A stretch of 64,000 bases of DNA, from positions 6,812,501-6,876,500 of the forward strand of contig JANCRA010000010.1 in NCBI GenBank assembly GCA_024362935.1, in the 5' to 3' direction. The notes beneath the pieces are model-generated. The model had not been told where the DNA came from. It saw only the letters and a program-made list of their open reading frames with translations, and did no database searches. The translations under genes and the position numbers were made by a program. Source of the stretch: Setophaga petechia. Its lineage: Eukaryota > Chordata > Aves > Passeriformes > Parulidae. The stretch's first letter is position 1; each line of letters opens with the position of its first letter. Positions 47,144 through 61,110 of the stretch are shown one piece after another.

Positions 47144-50100
47144 TGGTGGGATTAAGCACGTTCATACCCTCCCTTCTGAGTGTGCCAGCACTTGATTGCA
47201 CCTCATTGCTCTTGCCTTGGCAGACTGATGGGTTTTAGTTTCTGCAAAGCATGGGGCTGTTAGTCTGCAGCCTGGAGCTCCCTGGTTTCTCCAAGGTATG
47301 TCTGATGCAGGGAAGGCTGCCTGTTTGAGGGAGAATCCTGTGTTTGTGCTGATGGAGGGGAAGTGCCCCTAAAGCTGACCCACTCCCAACTGGCCTCTGA
47401 GCACTGTTGTTTGTGAGGAGGCTGAAACACCCAAATATTTCCAACGCTCTTCGCAGGCTGTGCAGATGTCTGGGGTCAGTGGTGACAAATTATGTAGATT
47501 CCTCCCCCTTCCCTCTCTCCTTTCTCATTTCCATTATCTGCCTTTTGTAGAGGCTGTAATTTATTGCATTTTGCAACCTTGTAATTTATGGCTTTTTTAT
47601 AATTCTTTTTGAGCTTTCAGAAGTAACAGCTCCATGTACCCCAGTGCATTTCATTGTCACACTTGAGGCTTTCCCACCTCCCCCTGCACTTCCTCTCTTT
47701 TCTTGTAACTTGCCTGTTTACTTGCTAAATTATTATTGTGCACTCAATAAAAATTGCATTTAAAAAGTGATAACTGAAATGACATTTAACATGGAAAGCA
47801 CTTAAGCATAATTACACTATATGCATTGCATCATTTTGTGACAGTTAATGAAAAAAAATATCTGAACAGGGTTTTTTGTTGGGGGCTGTAGAGATTGAGT
47901 ACTGGCATTTCATTTCTTCTAGAAACATGGCTTTTATTTTCACTGGAGGGCTTTGTCCTGGGATTTTTCTGCTTCCTCCCCCCCTTGCTGCCACAGGTGT
48001 CCTGTATCTGATGCAGCGGCACAGGGTGAAAAAGTCGCTCCTGGCATTCCAAGGCTTCAAGCTGGCATAATGTGCTCAGAGTTTGATATTCCCAGCTGGA
48101 AATTTTGAGAGGGTGAGCTTATTTGGATCAGTGACTTGAGCAGCCTTGCTGCAGAGTTGCTTGTGCTGGCACCAGGGCTGTGACAGGGGGGAAGAGGAGG
48201 AGGTGGCAGCCCCGTGGTTGTCGTGGTCCAGTTGTGGATTTTGGGGTAACAGTGTCATTGTAGCTTTGGCTCCTGGTCGTGTCCTACAGGGATTTTTTGT
48301 AAGGAAGCTGCTACTGGCTGTAGCTGGGAGCTGAACAGTTAATGTCCTTGCTTTATACTGCCCAATGACTTCTAGAGAAAGTGGGAAAGTGTGCCAACCC
48401 CTCGTGACCCCGTGGCTCATATCCTTACTGATACAACTACTTGATTATTAGATTACCTGCAAATCACAGCTCCTTGACCATCTGCTGTGTGAAACTCCTC
48501 AGCTCACCCCCAGCATCTGTCCAGCCTGGCCATGCAGACTGTGCTGAATTCCTGAGCAGATCAGCCTGGCTTTCCAGGCATTGTTTCTTCTGCCGTGCTT
48601 TGTCCGTCCTCTTCCTACCTACACACTGCACAGCTTTGGCACGTTTCATTCAGGGGTGATCCTCATGCCTTGCTCTTCTTCCCTTCTCCAGAAAGCGAGA
48701 TGAGCTTGGTCAGACAGTCACACAGGCTGCAAACCAGCTCTGTAAATCAGAGCTGCCCCTCTCATGCAGGGAACTGCAACTGGAGATGCAGTCACAGGTC
48801 CTGCATAACCAGGTTAGTCACCCCTGTAGGAGCTGTGATCTTCTCCTTCTGGGAGCCCTGAGCTGCTTGGAAAAGGGATGATGAGGGGTGGAGCTCTTCC
48901 TGCACCTAAAGCAAGGTGAGGAGACAAGAGCAGGGACTCTGAGTAGCAGGGCACAGGAAGATCTGAAAAAGCATTTGAGATGTAGTGAGCAGATGATGGG
49001 AGCCACAGCGCTTGACATTTCCAGGCTGCGTGTGAGAGGTTTTTGGAGCAAGCCAAGGCAGACAGTACCGTGTTTTCTGCAATTTGGAGGAGGCATCTTC
49101 AGGAAGCAGTGCTTGTGGCAGGTTTGGGTACTAATTCATGAATGAGGAGGGTAGTGGGCTTGTGGGGAAGTGAGCTAGGTGGGAGAAAATGGAAGCAAGC
49201 CTTTATTAGAAAAAGGAAGGGAGGGGAAAACCCCACCACTGAGAACATTAGTGTCCATGAACAAACTGCCCAGCTTATCCAGAAACAGCTTATTGCCTTT
49301 CTGTGGTGGTGTTGTGACCTCCCCTTCAAGTTAACAAACTGTTAATCACTTTATGGGTCATTTAGTTCAAAATGTTCACCAAAGCATTCTAAGGTTCAGA
49401 TACAGAAGGTTAGTGAACTCAGGCATTTTTTCCTTTTTTTCTTCAAATGCACACATAACTAGAAACCATGCTGAGGCAGTAATAACCAATATAACTGGGA
49501 AAGGAATCTCCTGGAGAGATTACTCTATGCTTTTTTGAGGCATTTCTGGTTGCTTGTATTTTTTTTATTGTGGTTTTTTCTGAGTTGCCTTAAAAAAAAT
49601 TCTGTTAATAACATCCTCATCTGCTTGACAATCAGTCTCATCTGGGAACTATTTGGTGTTATCTTGGCTTAATTCATTAGTAAGAATTAAAAAAGAGCAT
49701 TAAAAGTGGACATCTCTATTGAGAGCACTTGATTCTTTGCAACAAGAGTCAATTATGCCCTATTGAGTAAGTGGTTCTGCATGGGGCTTACTTGAGAAAT
49801 TCCTCAGCCTGAGAGAGGACCTGGGAAGATAAAGTTGAAGGAGGGCAGAACCCCACACTCACAGGAGATGTGCAGAATGCCTGTTCTGCCTTGGACATGC
49901 CCGTGGCCTGAGCAGGAGGCTGGGATGAGGGGTTGGTGATGCCAGCTCTGATGTGCAGCCTGGCTCTGTCACAGGCAGGGAGGGAGGGCAGCAATTCTCC
50001 TGTGAGCTCAGCAAGTGGCTGAACACATTTGCTCTCCTGATGGGTTTATGGCCGACACTCTGCTTCCCTCCCCAGTTCCTCTGGTGCTTCACAAGAGCCC

Positions 50101-53015
50101 TTCACTTCTGAGGTAATGGGGCTGCATGCTCCTGCACAGTGCTCTCAGAGGAGAGAACACTGGGGTTTTCTTGTTTTGCTTCTGATCCACTGCTGTATTG
50201 AGATCCCTTTGGGGTGGTGGCATGTTCACTGTGCAGGTGCTCAGCCCAGACCATCCCTGCCGAGTCTGAGCCCTACTCAGGTGTGGAGCTGGGCGTGGGT
50301 TTGGTGCTGAGAACCAAATTCAGCCCATGGGATGTTGTTGAGTTTCTAATTTCAGCAGGAATTAATTCCAGCAGCCCTGTTGTCTGTGTTTTTCAGGAGA
50401 TGGAGTGCAGGTTCCTTCTGGCAGTGTAAGCTGTGGCACCAGGTGTGCCAGAAACACAGCAGTGCTCACTCAGGGCATGGGGGTTTTCTGATGGTGGTGA
50501 TAGTTTTGATAAGTTGGATGAGGAGATATATACAGTAGGAATGGAAATGGCACTAAAAGGAGAAGCAAACTGTGAAGCCTGTTTCCTGCTACACTTTCTG
50601 TAGCTGAAATGTAGTGGTACTTTACGACGTGTATTGATCATCCAAACACAGAGATATATGTGGTCTATATAATCATCTAAGCTTTATTTATGACACAAAC
50701 CCAAGTCAGCACTATTATTAATGTAATTGCAAATCCACTTTTCTATTATGTGATCAACTAAACTGCATTGCAAAGCAGCCTTGGGGGCTGCCCAGCCTGG
50801 AATGCAGTGACACACTTCAGGACTGTGGGAGTGAGCAGGGTGCTGCTGCAATGCTGTGGGGCTCCATCCATGAGCCACTGGGCTTGGAAAAATAAGCCAT
50901 AGAGTAAACCCCTGACATTTGGAACAAGAGGCAAAATCCCATAGCCCTTGGATATTATAGTTTTCTATTTAGAACCCACTCCCAAGTTTTAGGAGGGAAA
51001 TTACAAGGTGGCATTAAAAAGCACCTGCTGTATCACCATCACATGTCTCACCATTTGAGTTTAAATGTCTCATCTGAAAAAATTCCCAACCAGGTTTCTT
51101 TTCAAGCAATTGAGGCTGCTTGGGTTTCAGCTTGTGCTGCTGCTGTTTAGAGTAATGCTAATTAACATTCTGGGCAAAGGAGCACCGAGTGGGGAAGTGC
51201 TTATGATTTGTAAATGCCACTTTGCTCTTCTGGCGCTACCGCTCCAGGGAGAGGATTTCTTTCGTCTGATTCTCGTTTTCCCTCCTCCCTCCAACTGTCT
51301 TGGAGTAAAGCTGATGGTTGGGCACATATTTTGCCTTGAGCATATGCATGACTTTTCAGTACCTGTGCAATGGTGGGTGAATGGTGGATGTGAGGGGACC
51401 TGTGTGCGTGCGGAGCACGGACGTGCTGCTCTCAGGGTGCAGGAGCTCGTGGCTGGTGCGTGTGAGCCTTTTCCAAAGAAAGGAGCATGTGACAGGCTTG
51501 TCCATGCTACAAGTTTCCCATTCTCTTGATCATAAGCTACGAGGAAATGGGGATGAAATCAGAAATTGGCAACATGCTGTCAGGAGGGATTAATTTCTGT
51601 CCCTGATTAACTTTATACTGGAACAGCAGGAGACGAATTCTTTACCATACACGATGCAACCTTTTCTTACACCAAGCAGATCTGACTCCACCCCCGGTCC
51701 TATGCTGCCCTTGTTGTGTTTTCTAAGGTTAGGCAGGGCCATTGCTCTGGATGTGTAATGACAGGCCAAATACGTTTTTCCTGATGTTGATGGAAAGTAC
51801 TGAAAAAATTCTGCTTGTAGAAGCTTTAACGTGCTGGTTAGTCCCTAGAGCTCTTGGTGGAATATTAATAGTCTCCATTCCTGTGCTACCTTTTCTCTAA
51901 GGCTTCCACAACAGTTTGCAAAAATTAACAATAAATTCTTTCAAAGTAGGAGGTCAGTGCAGAACATAGGAAAGTGATTTGGCAATGATCATGCAGGCAG
52001 GTTGGTACTCTGTGTGTGGCAAGGGGGGCAATACAGACCAAATCCCCTCTATCAGCCCTAAGTGCCAGAAAATTACCCCAATTACTCCCTGCCTGTGCCT
52101 AAAGCTTAATTAAGACCGTGGCTGTCATAGAGAGAGCAGATGTGGAGCCTAAACTGCTTTGTGGCAGAGCAGAGCTGTGTGGGGAGCTGGGCTGTGCACA
52201 CGGGTGGGTCTGAAACTCAGCCCTGGCTCTGAGTGTGAGCTTGTGAGCAGGAGAAAAGGGACAGCAGGGACAAGAGCCCTCAGACACTGGGGGAGAAAGA
52301 GAGGACAAGGCAAGTGGGGTGCAAGTGTGTGCACAGATGTGTGGGATGGTGCTTTAGGAGACCTGAGTGTTTCTGGCTGCCCTGGGAGTTTGGCTCCCCT
52401 GGCCCAGCTCTGGCTTTCACACTGTGGGTGCTTCCCTCACCCTGCTGTTCCTGGGGGGTAATGGGGCCCTGAGGTTTTCTTCACCTGTGGGACAACTCTT
52501 CTGTGATCTTAGCATTGTACAGGGGCAGGAGTGATGGCAGGATCCTGCTGCCTGCTCCTTGGCCCTATGGAGAGCAGAAAATCATGGACCCTTATGCACA
52601 AGGTCCTCAGAAGCTGGTGTGTCTGGCTGGACACCTGATCGAAGGTGCCCAGATTTGATTGATGCCTGGATATTTTGAGGACTATTTGGAATAGCATCCT
52701 GGTGAATGCTCTACCAAGGACATTGTCTAATTGTCACATTAATTGTAATTTGAACCAAAGACACATAGGTATGAAAAGCATTAACTTGTAGGGAAAGAAT
52801 AAATGAATATGAATTTTTTGGCGTACAAGAGTAAAAACTAAAGTAGGACAAATCTTCAGAATAATAACAGGGCACAGCAGCACAAGGCAGAAGTGCCTAT
52901 TCTCTGTTAATTTGAGGTCTTTTCACCAAGAACATGGTTTTTAATTGCAGCAAGAGGTTATTAACTTAGGCATCATAAAAAGTTTTCAAATAGGATTGTG
53001 AAGTACCAGAGCATT
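47144..53015. other. Intronic sequence, AT-rich block at 47.5-47.9 kb
   Basis: From about 47520 to 47880 the sequence is AT-rich with repeated TGCATT/TAATTTAT-like motifs and an AATAAAAA hexamer (about 47746). From about 51030 to 51330 it is also repeat-free. Both may be conserved non-coding sequence, but this cannot be tested here. No exon or transposon end is recognised. Confidence 0.4.
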
Positions 53016-53100
53016 TTGTCTTGTGAAACACAGGAATCTCCATCACTGGATTTCTTTAAGAACAGGTCAGAGGAACAGGTTAGGAATCTGAGAGAACTGT
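53016..53100 (+). mobile_element. Possible old CR1 fragment
   Basis: GGAATCTCCATCACTGGATT followed by TCTTTAAGAACAGGTCAGAG resembles the 'ctccatcactggatttcttcaagaacaggttagac' region of older CR1 subfamilies. The diagnostic 3' end is not preserved, so this is tentative. Confidence 0.35.
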
Positions 53101-53721
53101 GGTAATTATGTTAGAAATGACACATCCATGATGCCACCTTTTGCTGGGGGTATGAGAACAGGTTGAGAATACCTGAGTTGATGAGAACTGTTCCAGCCCT
53201 ATTCTCTGTGATGCTGCAGAGGTTTCTGAATTTTTTAGTGAAGTCTTTCCATTCAGATGTGAGACCCCTTAAGGTTTCCTTCAGAAGACACATCCCCTGG
53301 GATCTGTGTGGGTACAGATCAGTCTTGTCCCTGTACCTCTCCAAGACTGTGCTGAAAACAAATCTGGGCTGAGTTTGCCAGCTGTAGGGTTTAATGCCAC
53401 TGCTGAAGTCTGGCTGGTGATGCTTTCAAGGTGAGACTAAGCTGAAAATCTCAGCTGAAATGACTTTGCAGAGGGTCACCTCTTTATTAAAATCTCCAGG
53501 TACATGGTGTATTCTTGTTACAGCTCCTGAACCCTGCTGGCTCAGGGAGCAGAAGGCACTAGCAGGAAAAAGGATGAGTCTGGAAATGTGTGGAAGAAAG
53601 CTGTCTGGAAATCTGTTCTCCATATCCTCTGGTGATAAGGCAAAGCTTTCTGAACCTATTCCACAACAGAGAGGAGTTTATATTAAACACCAGTAATGGC
53701 TTTCTAGCAGGCTGTCCTTTC

Positions 53722-54035
53722 AGTGACTAAAGGGGCTCCAAGAGAGCTGGAGAGGGACTTTTGACAAGGGCATGGACTGAGAGGACAGTGGGGAATGGCT
53801 TCACACTGCCAGAGGGCAGAGCTACATTAGAGAATAGAAATTCTTTATTGTGGGGTGCTGAGGCCCTGGCACAGGTTGCCCACAGAAGCTGTGGCTGCCC
53901 CATCCCCAGAAGTGCTCAGGGCCAGATTGGCCAGGGCTTGGAGCCACCAGGGATAGTGGAAGGTGGTCCTGCTCAGGGCAAGGGGGTGGAACAAGGTGCT
54001 CTTTAACCCTTCCAATCCAAACCATGCTTGATTCC
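53722..54035 (+). mobile_element. CR1 LINE, 5'-truncated 3' end
   Basis: The order is AGTGACTAAAGGGGCTCCAA, GAGCTGGAGAGGGACTT, GAGGCCCTGGCACAGGTTGC, CAGAAGCTGTGGCTGCCCC, GGGATAGTGGAAGGTGG, ending AACCCTTCCAATCCAAACC and ATG. It shares the CTAAAGGGGCTCCAAG start and the GGAGCCACC...GGGATAGTGG segment with the copy at 60560-61110, so both probably belong to one subfamily. The terminal octamer repeat is lost. Confidence 0.9.
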
Positions 54036-55214
54036 ACAAAAACACTAAAGGACATCAGCCAGGGAAGCCTGGACTCTTCACCACCAGTACATTAGAGCAG
54101 AGTTTGTAAACAGCTGTTGGGTGGGTCCTGAGTGAGACAGAGGGGATGGGCTGGACAGGTGGGTCTCTTCCAGCCTTGCTTTTAGTGAGCCTGTGCCTTT
54201 ACAGAAATGCTTCCAGTGCTTGAGATTAGGGAGAAAAGCTTGTAAATGTGAATGTCTGAAGTGCAGAGAAAGCCCCAACAACTCTAACAGAAGGTAAATC
54301 AAGAGAATTGCAAAGTTGCTGTTTCTAAAAGTTCAATTTCTTTAAAATAGATCATTACTATGCAGAAACCTGTGGGGGTAACTGTTGACAGTGCTGACTT
54401 ATGCTGGCCTAGATTTCAATTGCTTTAGCTCTAATAAGAGATTTAGTTTAATTCCATGTCAATGGAGTCATCCCAAATTTGCATCACTGCAGCTGAGAGC
54501 TGAATTTGGCCAGTGGTAGCCATCAATAAAAATAAAAGGCAGTGTGGGGTAATTGTTACTCTTTTTCTTGTGTCAATAAAAGGAAGCCTGCTAAATATGT
54601 CTGGGAGCCTTAGTGTTAGAGGCTGCACTGCACAGCCTTTTTCCACAGCCCTTCCTACAAAAAGCAGCAGCATTTCTGGCAAGGAAGATAAAGTTGTTTT
54701 GGGAAAGAGGTCTGGTTGTTTATTTAAAGTCAGGTCTTTGAGGATCTGGGAGTCTTGCAGGACTCAATGCAGAGTAAGGAGCTGTGTGTGCTTTGGGTGC
54801 ACTCACAGGGGATGGGGAGCAGCCTTTGCCACCTGCAGCAGCCCTGCCCCAGGCACTGCAGGACAGCCTGTGAAATGCTTTTCATTTCTCTCAGGACAGT
54901 GGTGGCCCCTTTCTCATCCTCCTCACTGCCAGGGAAATGGAGTCTGGGAGATCCCATTTTGGGTCTCCATGAGCTTTTGTAATTTCAGTGTCCTAAACCT
55001 TTAGCCTTGGGAGAAAAGCAGCAGAATAAAAGGAAACAGTTTTAAACTGTCCAGCAGCTGTGCAAAAGGCAAAACTGCAACCACATGGGGTCCAGGAGGG
55101 ATCTGAGGAGCAGAGATGTTTCTTACTTTGTCTTTCCCTAATGATTTTAATCCTAGGGATGCTAAGGAAAACCCAGCATAATCCATTACGTGGAGGCACG
55201 GATTCCAACAGAAG
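54036..55214. other. Intronic sequence between CR1 copies
   Basis: No repeats or exons are recognised. The 163-codon + strand open frame at 54513-55004 has no family resemblance. Confidence 0.5.
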
Positions 55215-55399
55215 TCACAGAATGGTTTGGGTTGGAAGGAACTTTAAATACTATCTCATACCAACCCCTTCCACTAGACCAAGTTGCTCAGGACCCCATC
55301 CAGTCTGGCTTTGAACACTCCAGGGATGAGGCAGCCTGTGCCAGGGCCTCAGCACATTCTGAGTAAAGAATTTCTACGCAATATCCACCCTGAAATCTA
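55215..55399 (-). mobile_element. CR1 LINE 3' end, antisense
   Basis: Read on the + strand it begins TCACAGAATGGTTTGGGTTG and continues CCCCTTCCACTAGACCAAGT, CTCCAGGGATGAGGCAGCC, TGTGCCAGGGCCTCAGCAC, AGTAAAGAATTTCT. This is the reverse complement of the CR1 tail, about 185 bp long. Confidence 0.92.
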
Positions 55400-58300
55400 G
55401 CAAAATAGCACATCTTTGTCTGTGACAGCACCCCTCCTAGGATGCACCCAGGGTATTTTAGGTGCAATTTTAATTAGGTAGGTGTGTTTTGTGTGGACAT
55501 AACATAAACTGGTTCACTTTTCAACAAATCATGAAGAAAAGTAGTTGAGGCACCTTTTCAAAATACTATTTTCCTTACCAAAGCTTTTCTTATGTCCCAC
55601 ATAACAAAGAGAGGAGGCAGACTCCAAGATCAGACTGGAAGTTTTTTGTTTCTGTTTTACTGTACAAGCTTGTATTTTTAGAGATCATGTGATGTCTGAC
55701 TGCATTTGGGCATTTTTCTGAGAAACTGTAGCTGTTCTCTCTCCCTTGTACATTAGCACAGCAGGCTCTGGGGGGCTTGTGCCCTGACCTGGCAGCAAGG
55801 CCCACGCCATCCAAGTGGCTGTAAGTGTGCAGAGAAGGGCCTGGGCAGAGTTCCCATCCTGGTTGAGACCTTCTGTCTCCAACTATGCAGCAATTTATTT
55901 TTGCAGCACTTTATCTGAAAGGAGAAGACCAAGTTGGAAGTTGTGTGATGCTGAATTTCCTTGCAGAGGATTCTCACTCTCTGCAAACACCCAGGCAGGG
56001 CTGTTGCTCTGAGAGCTCCCCATACAAGGGTTTGGGATGATGAAGACTGAAAGCTGCTTTCCAGGCCGGGAGAGGTTTTCTATAATCCAGGCTAACTGTG
56101 CATAGCCCTTTATCCCTGCCTAGTTGCTAAATTATGTACAGCAGGCCCGGGTCTGCTTTGGGACTGGCAGGGATGAAGTCTCAGCTGCAGAGGCTGGTGA
56201 TCCGTGCTGAGAAAGCAGAAGTCCAGGCAGTGCCACAGAGGATGGGGAGGTGCAGGTGCTGGGGCAGGATGGAGAGCACTGGAGCAGCTCCACCTCTCCA
56301 TCCCTGGTGGTGTGGGCTGCTTTTTCTTCTTCCCCCATGTTCTTTGTGATACTGCTGCCTTTTAGCAGGCTCTTCAGTGAACTAGAGAGACCTCAGTTCT
56401 ATGGTTTGTTTGCTTCAATTAGAGCAGACCATCCCTGAGGAGCAACTAAACTTCACATTTCCCTGTCCTGCTTCTGCAGGAGAGCTGTGAAGAGCTGCTC
56501 AGAGGGTGCTTGCTTTTTATGAGCGAGGTGGAAGGATGGAGCACAGCAGGGAAATGGCACTGAGGAGAGAGGGAGCTGGGGTTAGTAAATGTCAGGCTGC
56601 TCCTCCTGTGCGCGCTGGAGCATGTCTGCAGGGCTGGTGACAAAGGCCAGCTGGGGCTCTGAGGGAGCCACTGCCCACACTGCTCCCAATGGGTGCCTGG
56701 GCTCAGGGCTGTGCCCTCAGGGCTGCTGGCATCCCTGGTACCGGCTCTGGGAGTTGGTGGGGGTAGATTAGCAAAGCCCTCTCTGAGCTCTGGACCAGCG
56801 CTCACCTGCAGCTTCTTCCCTTTGCCTGTTCCCCTTGGGACTCCTCAGCAGGGAAAACCAGGATCTAGTGCTTTTCTGGCTGATCTCTGCTTCTCCAGAA
56901 GGCCATTGCTGTGCCAGTGCCCATCCCTGGCCCCTGCAGTGGGCTGTGACCAGGAGGTGCAGCACAGCTGTCCTGGCAGGCTGTCAGCCAGGCCACTGTG
57001 GCTCTTATCACTGCCTGCTCGATTGTCCCTGACATCCTCCTAATGTAATACAGACACCACGATGATTGCCATCATTGCAAGGGCTATAAGCACCAGACAA
57101 TGAAATTTAACAGCAGTAGGTGCAGCAGTGATGAGGGGTGAGATGGAAATCGTGCTGTCTCTGCTCTCTGCCCATGGCCCTGAGCAGTCTCCACCTTCCA
57201 GCAGGATCTCTGAGGCCTGGCGCTCCTTTTCCTCCCTGTCACCCAGCCACAGTGTTCTGTGCTTGGCCTCGACCATCTCATGGTGCACTTGTTGGTCATT
57301 TATACCTCTGGCCAATTCTCCTCAAGGCTCCCACTTCTTCAGAGGGGTCTGCTCTTTGTGCTAAGGCAAAAGGAAGTCTCCCCAAGGGCTCTCCTTTTCC
57401 TCTTCACTCTTACTCTGAGCTGTGGGGAAATGGTGGGACCCTGCAGTAGGTGAGATGGGACTCAAAACAGGGCAGACTGATGCTTGTCTGAGGGACACCA
57501 ACAGATCCTGAAGCTCCAGACCACCATGTGAGCAAGCAGTGCCTCTCAGGGCAGGTATCAGGCTGCGCTACTGGCTGTACCAACGAGTTCCCTTTGCAGA
57601 CTCCATATATGGGTCACTGTACAACACTGATCCCAGGCACGGGTCTGCCTGCAGGAGCTTGAAGAATAACCCTGAACTGAGACCTTCCCTGCCTCCCATA
57701 ATAATGCTGGCTAGGAAAACCCTTTTGTTTTCCTGCTTGCTGGCCTTTGTGGGGCATGACATGGCACAGCCCCATTTCTGGGGCAAGAGGGCTGTCTTAG
57801 GCAGGGGTGGCTATTGCGCCTGCAGAGATGTGGTTTGGTCTTTGGCCTCCCTCACCTGGAGCACCCCAGCTTTGAGGTGAGATGCTCTGGGAGCAGGAAG
57901 GCAGCCTCTCTGTTGCTGCACGTAGTACTTTGCTCTTTTGCAAACATGCCAGCTTTGCACTGTGATTAAACGCTGCTGTTTGGACTGCAGCTGTCCAAAC
58001 CTGCTGTATTGGATTCATACGGGGTGGAGAAAAAAATTAATTTCTGGAAAATGACTATTACCCAGATCAGATGCCTTTCCAGCAGGAGCTGGAGCACCAC
58101 AGCCTCTCCCTGCTGGGCCCTGAGCAAGCCCCAGGTGGGGTTTGAGCTGTGGGTACAGCTCTGTCCTGGCCCAGTGGGGCTGAGAGCTGCTGGGGTTACC
58201 AGGTGCTCTGCTGGGGTTCAGCTTTTGGGTTGCTGTTGTTCTTGAGGAAGGTGATGGGGGAGTCTTGGCATGGAGGGGACGCTGTGCAAGCACAGTGCAG

Positions 58301-60559
58301 TGCTGCCTCTCTGATTTTGGGGAAGGGCTGCTTTTTGGCAGATGTGACATGGAGCTAGGGATAGAGGGAATGAGAAGAGAGGGGTGTTTTGATCTGCAGG
58401 TGTACCCCACATCCCTGCCCTCCCTCCTGTCCTGGAGGAGGAGGCTGGAGACAGCTGGCAAGGGAGGCTGAGGAGACAATTTTTACTTTCTAGTGGTGCT
58501 TTACAGGGCTCTCTCCTGAGATTTGTTATTTTTCTTCATGTTTTATCACTGGATACCTTGACCCATGGGAAGGTGTTGGGCCCTCTCATGGCAGCTCATC
58601 AAATGGTGATTTCTACACTTAGGGGAGTATTTCTGCACTCGTTCCTTTCTCAGGCTGCCAAGTTTCATGGTGCTGGGTGTGCTTACAGGGAATTGGGGGG
58701 AGGAAAATGCTTTCTCTGAACTCTGACAGTTCCCTGAATATATAGGCACAGAGGGAATTAAAGGCAGAGATGAGCATCATTTATTGTGCATTAGAAGCAA
58801 GGCAAACAAGTGAATTTAGAGAATGGGTGTTTCAAGGCAGTATCAGATCTGCCTCCTTGGCTGTACAGGTGCTGCTGGGAACACATGCTGACAGTTGGTT
58901 CTGTTACCAGCTTTGCTCTTAAGTGAGGCCACTTAGCACTTCTGGGCTGGTTTAAATCATTTTCGTGGCTGTAATTGCACTATATTTAAGAGTATTTAGG
59001 ATTAAATTTTTCATGCTGCAGGTTGTCTTGAGCAGTTGGATTTTTCTTTCCCTCACCTGCCACTATTTTGGTTTTTTTCTCGTTTATTTTTTATTTTTTA
59101 TTTTTCTTTCTTTATTTATTTGTTTTTCTGCTTTTATTTTTTTTTAGTTTCAGCTCAGTACTTTCTATTGTTTGGCTGCTATTAACATTCCCCCTGCTCT
59201 TGCCACTTATTAGCTGACTCTCAGCACCCGCTGCTGGACTCCTTTCCACTGCCAGGATTGGATCTTCTGCTACTGCATCCAGCTTCAGCCCTTCCCAGAC
59301 TTTTTATTGAGATTGCAGTTCATAATGTGGTCTCAATCCCCATTCTCTGAGTACAACAGCTTCCTCCTGTGTGCTGCCTGAGAGCTGCTCCCTCTGTAGG
59401 TAATTCAGGGGCTCTCTACAGCCCTTCTCCTGCCCGGTAATGTCAGGTTTGCCAGCCACACTGAGCAGGACCAATACAAGGGTGTTATTTCTTGTTTCAC
59501 CGTGGCTGGAGCAGTGCAGCACTGGCTGTGCTCGTGTCCCTGCACTGCCACCCACCTGCCCTGCCTGCCAGGGAGGCTGGGAGGGGATGGGGCCTTTGCC
59601 CCAGGCATTGCCAAGTAAAACCAGTCTGCCAAGAGCACACAAGGTGCAGCCCCTCTCCCCAAGGGTGAGACACGGCCGGGTGTGAGGGTATGGACATGGA
59701 CTCACAAACAGCAGCTCCTTGACTCCGAGGTCACCGGTGCTACTAATTTCAAAAACAGGTCCCAGAGCACTGGATCACAGGAGAATTTCAATGAGAATTG
59801 CTTTCTAATCTTGACAAAACTAAAGGTTTTTGCCATCACTGAGGAATGTTCAGGATGTCTTTGGCCAGAAAATCCTCCTTTTGATTCAGCTCAAGGAAAA
59901 ACCCACTCTGGGAAATGTCACCTTAGATAAGTGAAACCTGGCCACGTTCTGAACAGCCCAAAGCAAAATGCTACAGTGGAGACTGTGAGTTCTCTGGATT
60001 GCCTGGAGCCCCCACCATTCACTCCCCTGCCTGTCTGGGACGTTCTCATGCACGTATGGTCACTGTTAATTTGTCTTGGATTGTTCTAATTAAGGCTGGT
60101 GAACTGTTCAGCCACGAAGGCTGCAGAGAGGGCTGGGGGAACAGCTCCTGGTTTCTTTTTCTTTTCTTTCCTCCCTGGTGGACAGGTACTGTTTCTCTCC
60201 ATAACCAATAGGAGACAATTTTGTTTCATAATAGGCAAATAGTGATGCCAGGACTCCCTCTGTACCCAAAGCTTTCTCCTTGAAGATTGCTCCTCTTTGC
60301 TTTCCTAATTGCTGCTGCTCAGCTGGAGGTATCCTGCATCTTCCAAGCACATGACTTTGTTGTGCTGTTACTTACCAAGGGGAGAAAAAAAGTGTGAGAG
60401 AATATTGCTTTGTGTCGAGCTTTCCTTGCTTAACCCTTTCTGTGCCAATGTGGGGTGTTCTTATCTAGTGCAGGATGTTGTGCTGTTGGCAATACAAGCT
60501 TTTTTTTGGAGCTCTGGTGTGAAAAACCTCTAGAAATTGTATCCTGAGGCACATCAAAA
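55400..60559. other. Intronic sequence with T-rich simple repeat
   Basis: A T-rich tract with TTTA/TTTC units spans about 59065-59152 and ends TTTTAGTTTCAG. A GC-rich but CpG-poor stretch runs from about 56460 to 57000. No transposon or coding exon is recognised. Confidence 0.5.
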
Positions 60560-61110
60560 GCAGGTCGAGGGAAGTGAGTGATTCTCACCCTCTGCTCTGG
60601 TGAGATCTCACCTGGAATCCTGCATCCAGCTCTGGGTTCCTTAACATGAGAAGCAGGGAGAGGAGATGCAGAGGAGGGCAGTGCAGATCACCGGGGGGCT
60701 GGAGCACCTCTGCTATGAAGACAGGCTGAGAGAGCTGGGCGTGTTCAGCCTAGAGAACAGAAAGCTCTGGGCAGACCTTAGAGCCCCTTCCACTGCTAAA
60801 GGGGCTCCAAGAAAGCTGGAGAGGGACTTTGGGCAAGGGGATGGTGTGACATGACAAGAGGGAATGGCTTCACACTGCAAGAGTGGAGGCTGAGATTAGC
60901 TGTTAGGAAGAAATTAATTACTGTGAGGGTGGTGAGGCCCTGGCACAGGCTGCCCAGAGCAGCTGTGGCTGCCCCATCCCTGGAAATGTTCCAGGCCAGG
61001 TTGGAGAAGGCTTGGAGCCACCTGGGATAGTGGCAGGGGTCCCTTCCACATTCCAGGGGCTGGAATGAGATGGTATTTAAGGTCCCTTCCAACCCAAACC
61101 ATTCTGTGAA
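60560..61110 (+). mobile_element. CR1 LINE, longest direct copy, ~550 bp
   Basis: It starts near CAGGTCGAGGGAAGTGAGTG and runs through CCTGCATCCAGCTCTGGGTT, GGGGGGCTGGAGCACCTCTG, GACAGGCTGAGAGAGCTGGG, AAGGGGCTCCAAGAAAGCTG, GAGGCCCTGGCACAGGCTGC, to GTCCCTTCCAACCCAAACC and ATTCTGTGA. It is the most complete copy here but still lacks nearly all of the coding region. A 98-codon antisense frame at its 3' end is not a gene. Confidence 0.94.

Noticed and set aside
54513..55004. 163-codon + strand open frame
   Set aside because: No recognisable protein family and no associated splice sites or promoter; treated as chance.
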